Source: Solicoccozyma terricola | Taxonomy: Eukaryota > Basidiomycota > Tremellomycetes > Filobasidiales > Piskurozymaceae | Direction: 5' to 3' | Length of the DNA: 64,000 nt | Assembly: GCA_001600875.1 (NCBI GenBank) | Contig: BCLD01000025.1 | Span: forward strand, 102,044 to 166,043 | In this document: positions 23,760 through 33,357 of the stretch, one piece after another | How the letters are laid out: each line of letters begins with the position of its first letter | Position numbering within the stretch: position 1 is the first letter of the stretch | Notes under the pieces: generated by a model | Told to the model about the DNA's origin: nothing | The model's input: only the letters and a program-made list of their open reading frames with translations | The model's database searches: none | Position numbers and translations under genes: made by a program

Positions 23760-25136
23760 TCAGAGTTTGGCACGCACGTTCCTGGCAGCGGTGAACGCAT
23801 CGCTGCTCTTACTGGTCAGATAGTAAGGTCGGGATCCCCGAGACCAAAGCTCCAGCGACTGAGCCTTGGCGACGTTGTAGGCATCGAGGGCGTGCCGGCG
23901 CTTGTGCGTGCCTTTGAGGCATCCTATCGCCTTGCCACAGGCACGGGCCTTGAGCGCTGCACCGAGGCGGCCGATGTTAACGCTATCGAGGGTGGCTGCG
24001 ATATCGGCGCCGAGGCCTGAGGCGAGCGTGTCCGTCCCAGCAAAGTCACCAAGGAGTACGCCATTGGAGCCAAATACGTACTGGTCGAGCATCGACGACT
24101 CAACGGTGAACGTCCGAAAGGGGTCCCCCCAAATCAATGGGCGCGAATCGAAGAGCCCCCGCAGGTCGTTGTAGGACGTGCCGAGGTGAGCGTTGAAGCG
24201 GCCCAGAAAGTAGCGCTCTGCCGCCGGGCTGCCAGATAGCATGTTGCGCGGCAGCTGAAGGGCCAGAGAGGTAGTGCCGAGGTGGCTGAACTTGTACTCG
24301 AGCACCGGCTGGTGAGGGTTGCCGACCTTGCGGATGAGCAAATGGAACGTCCCATCCGGGACGAAGCTGTCCTTCACACCAGCGACGATGAAGAGCTGGC
24401 TCTCGAGGCGCTCGATCCCGAAGCGCATGGCACGCTGGCTCGGCGGCGGCAGGGTATCGGGGTCCACTTTTACCCCTCGGTGCCTCCTGATGCCGAGCTC
24501 GCGTAGGAGCGTCGTATCGCTCTTGCCCGAGGCGCCCACCACGAGGTCGGGGAAGCCGAGGTCTACCGTTGGACGGCCTTTCGTCATGGGCACCAGAGTC
24601 GCCTGCAAGCGCTTGGTACCGGGGCGACGGGCCACCGACACGGTGGTCTCGCGTTCGATCTCGACGCCCCGCGCCCTTGCCTCCAGCTCCAGTGCCCACT
24701 CGAGATCGCCCAGACATACCAGGTGCGTCGTGAAGTGATCATTGCGATCGGCAGGCGGTTGGTAGTCGGGGGCCTTGAAGTCGACCTGCGGCGGGGTCAG
24801 CGTCACGCCAGTGAACTCGTTGAAAATGCGGAAGTCCTTGAGGCGGGTGACCTTTTTGGCCCGCTCCAAGTGTTGCAAAGCGCCTAGAAGTTGGAGCTGC
24901 CGCATGCCCTCAGGGCGCAATGCCACCAGGTGCGGTCGGTGTGACGAACGGCGGATTTCGACCACCTTGACCCGGAAATCCTGGCAGGCCAGGGCGACGC
25001 TGGCGGCTAGGCCGCCCGGCCCCGCGCCCTTGATAACAGCGGTGAGGTGCTCGCGGTCACGTTGGCCCTTGTGCTGCAATGGCCAGGCGCTGGACACATT
25101 GATGGACACTTGGGGAACGGGAGGGGGAATCTCCAT
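23760..25136 (-). CDS. FAD-dependent monooxygenase/oxidoreductase, intronless
   Basis: A single exon encodes 458 residues from ATG 25136; the frame stays open further upstream to 25271 but with no ATG. The N-terminal Rossmann fold has KGAGPGGLAASVAL followed about 20 residues later by VVEIR, the GxGxxG...E signature for FAD. A second flavin-contact GD motif is in LLGDFAGTDTLASGLGAD. The RPEGMRQLQLLG segment resembles aromatic-ring hydroxylases and halogenases of the PHBH fold. Unlike neighbours it has no intron and is visibly richer in G and C, which suggests horizontal acquisition, perhaps from bacteria. It lies in the same orientation as the downstream end of the LodA-ferritin gene, about 860 bp away, so it may tailor that enzyme's product. 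The substrate is unknown. Confidence 0.75.
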   Translation of the reverse strand: MEIPPPVPQVSINVSSAWPLQHKGQRDREHLTAVIKGAGPGGLAASVALACQDFRVKVVEIRRSSHRPHLVALRPEGMRQLQLLGALQHLERAKKVTRLKDFRIFNEFTGVTLTPPQVDFKAPDYQPPADRNDHFTTHLVCLGDLEWALELEARARGVEIERETTVSVARRPGTKRLQATLVPMTKGRPTVDLGFPDLVVGASGKSDTTLLRELGIRRHRGVKVDPDTLPPPSQRAMRFGIERLESQLFIVAGVKDSFVPDGTFHLLIRKVGNPHQPVLEYKFSHLGTTSLALQLPRNMLSGSPAAERYFLGRFNAHLGTSYNDLRGLFDSRPLIWGDPFRTFTVESSMLDQYVFGSNGVLLGDFAGTDTLASGLGADIAATLDSVNIGRLGAALKARACGKAIGCLKGTHKRRHALDAYNVAKAQSLELWSRGSRPYYLTSKSSDAFTAARNVRAKL

Positions 25137-25992
25137 CGTGCTTTCCCTGAACGATGAGGTCGCTCGTGTCCTCGCGACTCCGAGATATTGCGGAGATTGT
25201 GCTCCCGCAACCGGGCTCCGTTTGGCATCCGCACCAAAAGCAACGGCGTCGGCGATCCTCACGGCAAACACGGACCCGCACTAGGTTTGCTGTTCGTCGT
25301 CGCTGAGTGTCCTCTAGTTGTCTGTTGACTATGAAGATCCGGGCAATGTCGAGCCAGTCGTGTTCTTCTGTAAAAGAATAACCACTTCATTTGTGTCAGT
25401 GTCTCGTGCATATGTGTATATATATAGCAGTGAAAGTCGGAGCAGGGATGCAAAAGATCTGAAAGCCATACTCTTGTAGAAGCATTCAAATTGCGGGAGC
25501 CGCAAGTCTAGTCAAATTCGGATCCAAGATGGACGCAGGCAGCCGACAAAGCTTTCAACGGATTCAGATGACATACGACCGTGCCTGGATGGCGTTGTTA
25601 CAATCCCTGTGAACATCGTCGTCGAGGGGACACAGTTCTCCAGTATTGGAGGCCTGCTTTGGTAAAAGGTAACAACCAATATCGAACTTGCTCACTGTCG
25701 TAGTGGACAGCTGTGTAGATTAAGCAGTACCACTCTATTGGTACAAGCATTCATTATCCACAGATTTGACCAGATGACTGGACACACGGTCGGAACTGAG
25801 TGGCAGATCCGGCCATATACCGCCGGAGATCTAGAGTGCTGAGGCCAAGTTGACCGAACTCTGACTGATGTATCCTGATTTATTAATTCAAATCAACAAT
25901 TAAGATTGCTCTTACATCCTCCTACTTGAACACCAGGTCAGTATCCTGCTTATGAGTGATAGATTGCGTAGCGTAAATCAACAGAGACTTTT
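25137..25992. other. Intergenic region between FAD enzyme and LodA-ferritin gene
   Basis: Holds the presumed promoter of the minus-strand FAD enzyme and the 3' flank of the fusion gene. A short alternating TA run (tgtgtatatatatag) lies near 25414-25428. No gene seen. Confidence 0.35.
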
Positions 25993-28900
25993 TCAAGAAC
26001 CTTTTGCAAAGCCCTTGAGGCCCCGGTCCTGAACTCCCGGTGTAGACTTCTTGATTTGAGCGTGATCCTTTCGTTCGAACGTGTCCAGGTCGATCAGTGA
26101 CGCGATAGCTTGCTGAACCGGCAGAAGGAGCTCAAGTTGAGGGCCGCAATCGGTATTCGCGACCTGGTCAGCATCCTCGGCATCAAGCGCACAATAGCCA
26201 TCGATGGTTCTTTTCATTTCCCTCTGCAGCATCTCGAGTGCCGACCGGCCCTTCTTGAAATGGTAATAACCAAAGCATGGCGCAGCGTTCTTGCCCTCCT
26301 TGCCCAGGGGCTGTTGAACCAGGAATAGTGCGAGAGGTCGCAACACCCCCATCATGACGGCGTAGAGGTTTCCGAGAACCAAGGTACGTCTGTCGTCTCC
26401 GGCACCCAGTTCCCAGATCTTGTCGATGGTCATGAGGAGGAAACAGTAGGCCGCATCGAAAGTGACCGAAGCCTGTGCGGTTCGGAGCATGGTTAGCATC
26501 TTGCGGCGAAAGCTCACGCAAAAATCTGAAAGCCCGAGTCCAACCTGGTAGATCCTTCGATCAACATGTTCGTACTCATCAGTCTTTGGATCCGATATTG
26601 TCGGATACAGCTCCCAGGAGTGCTGCTCCTCTCTTTGCAGGCGCTTGAATATGGCATAGTGCGATTCCTCGTGGTGAGTTAGATCGTCGTAAATTGAAAC
26701 GCCTCCGTCCGGCATTTCCTCTCCTTCACCTTGTTCAACGATGATCTTGATTGCGTCCCGAGCGCTGTTGAGGTCGTTCACAACCACAGAGCCTCCAGCG
26801 TCCCGATTGCGAGGTTGATAGCCTACACCCGGGGAGAACTGCTTGTCGGTGGCAGTGGGGTCCCACAGGTGTGGATATTTTGGGTCGGGATGTTTTTGTA
26901 GATATTCCAGACCTAGAACGAAGAAGAACATGTTGTAAGAACCTGGATGGTGAACACGGAGACACGGGAGGCAAAGAACCATTTTGGATTGCTTTGTAAA
27001 ATTGTCCCAAAGTGTGGTATCTAGTTCCTTGTGGGGGAGCATGACGTTGCTGGGGCTCTTCGATCTGAGGGCATCTATGATTAGACATGCTGTCCTTGAA
27101 CGTCATCAAAAACGGTAGAATTCAACATACCCTGATGAACTCTTCCAGCTGTTTCTCCGTAAGCGACCGTAGTCGAAGCATCAAGGGCGGAGAGTGACCA
27201 ATCATAGGCCCTGGGTATGTCGGGATGTACCTCGGATCGTACACTTTGAACTGGCCGCCCACGGCGAGCAGAATGTTACCAGCCAGCGTCAAGTGCAACA
27301 TCTCTTCCGCAACGATACCTATAACGGATGGGTTTATCCACCGTCGACAATGGTAAACCAGTGAACAGAGCTTACCTCGAATGGCGGTCACCAGAGGAGA
27401 ATAATGCCTGGGATCATTGAGGAACTTTGCGGGCGTTTTCACGCTATACATTGCTGCGAGGTAAACGGGGATCGTACTAAGCTCGACCGCCATAGCAACT
27501 CTCAAATGTTCCCTGAGAGATTCCATGGTCTTTATGCTATCGAGACCATGGTGCACAATTGGCATCTTGATGCCTCCGCCCAGAGGTCCATGATGCGTCA
27601 AATGTGTGGCATTCGCATTCAGTGTCACCGCGACGTTCTTCTGTAGACCAGGCGTCGGAAGCTCCATGATGGTCTCGTGTTTCCTGAGGTTGCGCTGCGT
27701 CTCCACGAAGACGACTTCTCCAGATTCAAGGGACTGTTTCACGATGAAACCAAGCTGATGCCACCGCCGAACCATATCAGTGTTAGCAAACAAGGGTTGA
27801 TCAGGAAACACATCTGGAGATGGACGAAAGTTAGTTTCAAAAAGCAGAAAGAAATAGCTATCCCGCCTTACCGGTATAATTCTGGTGTAGCCCCCGTTCC
27901 CAAGGCACTCGTTTCTCATCCAGAGCCTTCGACACATCCTGAATGGGGTACAACATTTGCGCGTTTTCTACGGCGTGCTCGGTGACGATTGCGTCGGGAC
28001 GAGCGGAAGGCCACCTAATGACACCGTCCCCATGGAGGAGGGATTTTGTTAGCTAGCACATCTTTTTTTTTTTCGCAACTCGAGAGGACCGATAACTCAC
28101 CAATAGTTGCGGCACATGTAGAAGTCGCTTTGCCACGGCAGCGACAGGTATCTGGTCATATCTCCAGGTTTGACATGCTTTCCGATAGTGAAGGGCGTTT
28201 CGAGGTCGTATGTTTCAGGAAGCTCTGCCGACCAACTCATTTCGATGCCGGGAAATAAGGGGCTGCCGATGGTCGCTTCGAGCTGTGCTTTGATGAGAGA
28301 TGCAGGTTGTTCCGAGAGAGGAATTTCATGGAAAGAAGCAGGCAGGTATGGACGTTTATCCATCGAAGGCGCATCGAAGTCATCTATCGGGGGCGCATCG
28401 AAGTTGCCCATTGCCCACTGAGTTAGCCGGTCAAACTGGAGCTCGGTGACTGCTGTGAAAGTGCTGACATCACCGGCAGTGGTGCGTCCTGATAAAGGGG
28501 AACCGGTTTGTGCCACATTATTCTTGGATTTCTCTGTTTAATCTAGACTCACCACCGTCTCCAGAGAGCCACGGCATGAAGTAGGGGAATCCTTGACCCA
28601 ATCTGGCTTGGTCGTATTTCTTGTCGGCAGTCTGAGGCAGTCTCATTCTACCGAGTACGTTGTTCCTGAAAGTCGCTGCAACCGGGCGACGATCGCTCAG
28701 CTTTGTCTGCCAATCGGTGTCGCTGAAATGACCAGGACCGCTCGGACCTATGTGAGAGCATACCCGTTCAGTGGCATGGTTCTAAGACGGGGGGCACGAA
28801 GAACTCTCTCACCGTGCCCATGGTTTGCTGGCAACGGTATGAAAACGAATGAGTCAGCTGCTTCGACTGATTGTGACTCGACACATGGACGGACGGACCT

Positions 28901-30135
28901 TGACCATTCACCCAAGCCAAGTCAACGGGTCTCTGCAGCAGAGGCCATATGTGCTCATACCACCCTGGTCGAGCGACCGAGTATGAGCTTCCTTTCTCTT
29001 CCCTCTTCTTCTGTTCATATATGTCTTCCATGACGTCGTAAAGGGTGGTTGGTGCGTAGATCTCGCTGGCGAACTTGGGTGTTGTGCCAATTACACGAGC
29101 TTTCTTTGGAGCATGGAACCTGTTTGCGGTGCGTAGTGTCAATCGGAAAGGGCACGGGTCATGCGTTGTGCCACGTAACTGTCCAGCTACAGTGAGATGA
29201 GACAATACTTACGTCTTATCGCCGCACTTGACGGTAACGTCGATCCAACCGTCACAAGTGTCGTCAATCCAATCCGCAGAATCAAAGTCAGTCATCAATG
29301 GGGGGTAAGGATTTCCGGGGTCTGCGATTGATTTGGAGTGGCCTCGTCCGGCCAGGACCACGAGTCTGCCAGAGGCATCTGTGTGAGCCTCGCCTAGGTA
29401 GACGTGTTCTGGATTGTCCGTCCTGGAGCCCCAGAAGTCGCCGGCGAGCTTGACTGGGCATGCTGACGGTCCGCAAAGTCTCTTCGACCCACTGGTAATG
29501 ATGAGCTTGTTCCTCTGATCAGGAGGAAGCTGAGACGAAAGGACTAGTCAGTTCTGCTCATAGTCTAGGTGGAGATGCGAAACAGAGACTTACATCAGGC
29601 TGGACATTGGGGTTGCGCAAGGTAGTATACCCTGGTTGAAACGCTGTATCTCCTTTTCCTGCGACGAGGTCAAAACCGGTGCCAATCGGGCAACAACGAG
29701 GGTGAGCATCAAGGCCACAGAGCGTTTGCTACCTGAACGGCTCACCCGTGAAGGCGTACCAAGCGGCCTTCTTGTTCGCCACCTCAATATCCCAGTCAAA
29801 TTCGAAGCCTAGTGCGCTAGTAGCTTCGCAGAGAACGTTCCCATCCTTGTCAAAGGCGTAGACTCTGAATCGAGCTGCCTGTGGAAATATAGAACTAGGC
29901 CTAAATAATGTCGTCGCTTATGGGACGGCGTGAGCTTCACGCTCACCTGTCTCTTTACCATATATTTCGGGTCCTTGAAACCACCCGGGGGCGTAGCAAG
30001 TTTTCCAGGAATTTCCGGGCCTATGTACCATCCTTGGCCTTCGTCTTCAAGCTCGGAGTTGCCAACTCGTGCGATTCCAATGGTTGGATAAATTCCAATG
30101 TGGTGGACTCTAGAGACGTCGAATTGTTTCGCCAT
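25993..30135 (-). CDS. LodA-like quinoprotein oxidase fused to a VioB-type ferritin-like domain
   Basis: Thirteen exons join in frame: 30135-29947, 29878-29746, 29658-29594, 29529-29213, 29119-28899, 28827-28813, 28747-28553, 28488-28101, 28014-27872, 27813-27376, 27318-27131, 27064-26980, 26912-25993; the sum is 1098 residues. The first 600 residues follow LodA (L-lysine 6-oxidase): PTIGIARVGNS near the start, GRLVVLAGRG, DGWIDVTVK, VNGQANHGHG, then PGDMTRYLSLPWQSDF and NYWWPSARPD at about Trp508-509, where LodA makes its tryptophylquinone. After VETQR the same exon runs on into a ferritin-like domain (about 650-1098): ELSTIPVYLAAMYS, VAEEMLHL, TLGQFYKAI, VEQGEGEE, HHEESHY, MMGVLRPLA, as in the C-terminal part of VioB/RebD enzymes. 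The Cys partner of the quinone appears replaced by Thr (about 451). A 15-bp exon 6 is required by the motif. Likely role: oxidise an amino acid and couple or channel the imine. The LodB-like gene is divergent. Confidence 0.85.
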
Positions 30136-30743
30136 TTTCAGTCGCGCAGTCGCAGCCCAGACGGTTTCGGTGGCGGTCCTATCTGTTCTAAAAGGGAGTC
30201 AGAGCCTGGCCATTATAACACCCTGGGTGAGTTATATGCATGCCGACCGCTGGCCAATTTCAGACCAAAATCGCGGGTTCAGTTAGAATCAAGCCGATTC
30301 CTGTTCCTGTCAGGCCGTGCAAATGCTAAATCCGCCAGCTTGATCCTGCGGCTGTTCCTGGAGTAGGCAGGTGGAGCGCCACAATCCACAGCTACGCGGA
30401 AGCATCGATGTACCTCGTCGACTTTCTCCACAAGGTCACGCAGTCGTTATATTCCATTGTGCTTCCATTCCTTCAGCATTTCCGATTAAACAAGCTGTCC
30501 GCAAGCAGTCGCGCAACTGATTCCGCAGTTAGGCATTAGAACAAACGGATACTTGGTTTCTTCGCTTGAGGACCTACTTTGCTGGTCCAGGGCGTCCTTC
30601 CCTTCTGCTTGTGACATCAAACTCCTTCCCGCGCCCTTCGGTTACTGTCTGTCACCACTACGTTTGACTTCGGAAGGCGTCTACTCAAACTCAGCAAGCA
30701 TAAACGGTAACCTCGATGGTGAGTTCGATGGGTCCCATTTCGT
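30136..30743. promoter_or_regulatory. Shared divergent promoter of LodA-ferritin and LodB-like genes
   Basis: A 608-bp space separates the two start codons, with no convincing gene inside, so one bidirectional promoter may drive both. The frame ending at 30735 could supply an alternative upstream exon for the LodB-like gene (donor gtgagt at 30720 to acceptor at 30791), which would alter the N-terminus. Confidence 0.5.
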
Positions 30744-32240
30744 ATGTGTATGTTTGTTCGTTCTTTTGACATCTCGTTCTCTCCTGTCAAAGTGATCATC
30801 GTCGGCGCGGGCCTGGCTGGCTGTGCTACGGCTCTCTCGCTTGCATCACGGAATCCCAAAGTTCGCCTCGCTGTGATCGATGATGCCGAATCAAACTGTT
30901 TCAAGGTAGGCGCAACTACAATCCATCACCTTGCCCTGTAAATTTGATTTCAACCCCCAAATATATCTCAGATCGGCGAATCGTTGCCTCCGGAATCGAT
31001 GCGGTTGCTCTACAGATTATGCCCCTCTTTACCCGGCATCTTCTCGTCCTCACAACATCTTTTCATTCCCTGTGCGGGAAACGTATCTGTTTGGGCATCC
31101 GAAAGCCTCGAGGAGCGCCCTTCGATTTTGAATCCCTTCGGGAATGGATTTCATCTCGAAAGGGCAGGGTTCGATGAACTCATTCGATCGATCGTCTCCC
31201 AAATTGGGAACGAGACATGGCAACCCTCCGGCAAAGTGTTGATGAAGGCCAAGTTCACCGGCGTGGACGTGCCTCAAAATTGTCAACTCCCATATACCGT
31301 GCGCATGGTGGGCGACAGCGGGGAGGAATTGACACTGAGAGCGAGGTGGATTGTGGACGGCACCGGTCGGAAGGCATCGGTAGCAAGCAAGGTGCGAATG
31401 TCCTGTGCAAATCCGCCTTCTCCGACTGACCTAGATCATTACCTGCTATATTCTCAGCTTGGTGCCAAGACGGTCACCTCGGCACCTCTGCTGGCATTTT
31501 ATGCGTTGTTTGCCGTCTGCCAGGATTCACAGGGTGATATGGACGAGACATGTGGGCAGCCGGACATAGATACCCGGACGGTTATCGAGGCTTGCCCTAC
31601 CGGCTGGTTCTACACCACGTTGGTACCTCTCCACCGGTCTTCTTCAGGAAATGGTGGTCAACCAAAGATAGCTAGGGTCATAGCCTACCACACGCTGCCC
31701 ACGCATCCTACTGCCAAGGTGGCGCGACGCCGTACTGGATTCCTGGATCTTGTTCACACTTCGACGATACACGTGTCCTCGGTCCTCCAGGCGACGGATT
31801 ACGATATGTTGGCGATGTACCCCAAGTGCACGGTCGCGGGCTCTAGTTACTTGGACAAGGTCGGCGAGGTTCATGGCACAGGAGATCATGGACTCGGAGG
31901 TTGGGTCGCCGTGGGAGACGCGGCGTCTGCTTTCGATCCCCTTTCGGCTCAGGGCATGATGAGTGCGCTAGAATCAGGGCTCTATACAGGTCGATGGCTC
32001 GGGGATCTTTTGGCCTCACCCGCATCTGTCTCATCATTGACGACCATTGGTATGCCGAGGGACACAGCTGCGGTTTACTCGGAAGAACAAAGAAGGGCAA
32101 CTGCAGGGTTGCCAGATGTGGAGGCCATGTATGCTTCCATGAGGTGGGAATATGAGCTTTCGAGAAGGTACTTCTACGGTATCGTGAAGAGATTCGGGGA
32201 GGAAGGCGCCGCTTTCTGGGACCATGTAGCCCAACACTGA
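30744..32240 (+). CDS. LodB-like FAD-dependent flavoprotein
   Basis: Two exons, 30744-30905 and 30972-32240, joined across a 66-bp intron, encode 476 residues. The Rossmann motif VGAGLAGC is at residues 20-27, IGESLPP opens exon 2 as in tryptophan-halogenase-like flavoproteins, and the second flavin motif is GWVAVGDAASAFDPLSAQGM. LodB proteins hydroxylate or otherwise help form the tryptophylquinone of LodA and are co-encoded with it in bacteria. The divergent position beside a LodA-like gene supports that role here. I see no clear lysine of the kind required for chlorination (the KxxxK-type halogenase motif WxWxIP is also absent), which argues against a true halogenase. The start could also be ATG 30750. 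Confidence 0.8.
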
Positions 32241-33357
32241 TGAGTAACTCTCCTCGGGATCTTGGCTCTGGTCTGCATGACCGTGCTCACACACCTCCCG
32301 CAAGCATCACCCGTCTGGTCCGTCGGTCTTGTCCTCGCGCTGGGGCACCGCTCGCAGAGACATCAGCGCCCTTCAATGTGCTGGACCTCGTGCACCTTGT
32401 TTCCCTCACCATCACCGCCGCAGCTTGTGCTCGTTACACCGGTGCTCACCGGATGAAGGCTCGACGTGAAGATGTTTTTGGGAAGGTTGTGGAACAGTGG
32501 TTGTAGAGGGTAGCCTTCCAAGGGTATTTACCCACAGGAGTTCACGATGATCACAACAATTTGAGATTGACGAGTCCAACCTCGGAATGTCGCCAGCAGG
32601 TAGCGCATCCTTGACAAGAACAGCCTTCAGCCGAGCCAACTTGTCCACGCGAGGAACAACTGCTTGCCGTGTGCCTGGCTCTTCACCCGTCGAACAGAAT
32701 CAGTGAAAGCTATGGTCATGCTCCAGTGCTTGGCCAATTCGATCACCGGTTGAGGGCCATTCTGGAACTGGAATGTTTCTGAAAACAGACACCTCGTGAG
32801 TCTGTTGCAGCTTGGTTGCTCACGCCCGTCGCGGTTCCAACTGACTCGAGTAATGCCCGTGCTGACTGGGTGGCGTTTGAGGTAACGACCCTAACATCGT
32901 GTAGAACCTGTTTCCGCAGGTCTAAGTTTGGTCCACCGGTATTCCGAGGATCTTCTGGACGTTTCTTTCTACGCCCGAGCTATTCCAAACATCTGGAGTC
33001 TATGTCATTCCGCCCCTTTTCTGTCTTTTGCTTTTCACTTTGACTATGACGCCACCTCTTTCGCCGCTGGCGCGTTTCGGTTCCTGAACTGTTACTTGCT
33101 GCCTCCCTCGCATCCGAATGCCGTCACGACCCTTCTCAACGCTATTAGGGGAGGTTGGTTACTTAACGTGGGTCCCTGCTTGTTGCGAGGTCACATGTCT
33201 CCCCTCCTTCTGCCAGACCAAGTGATTCCGCGCATTCCTCGAACGTACTAGTTTCCAAGCTATAACTCCGGTCATAGAGCATCCCACCGCCCCTTCCCCT
33301 TTTCCCNNCNCCNCCCCCCCCCCCCCTCTCGATCATTCAACTCCACATCTTCCCGAA
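32241..33357. other. Intergenic region with no firm gene
   Basis: A plus-strand frame at 32240-32506 and overlapping frames to 33251 have no recognisable motif. A C-rich run with ambiguous bases lies at 33307-33326, just upstream of the DyP start, and may be a sequencing or assembly problem in the promoter. Confidence 0.35.

Noticed and set aside
24100..24717. Long minus-strand frame of 205 codons within the FAD enzyme gene, and plus-strand frames opposite it
   Set aside because: Shadow frames caused by high GC; the FAD enzyme frame carries all motifs.
25993..27937. Separate ferritin-like gene starting at about 27640
   Set aside because: The frame is continuous with the LodA C-terminal motif upstream, and an ATG-only start inside the exon would discard conserved oxidase sequence.
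30744..32240. Flavin-dependent tryptophan halogenase
   Set aside because: The fold is similar, but halogenase-specific motifs are not seen and the neighbour is LodA-like, so LodB-like is the better call.
33301..33330. C-run with ambiguous bases as a regulatory element of DyP
   Set aside because: Contains several N, so base calls are unreliable.
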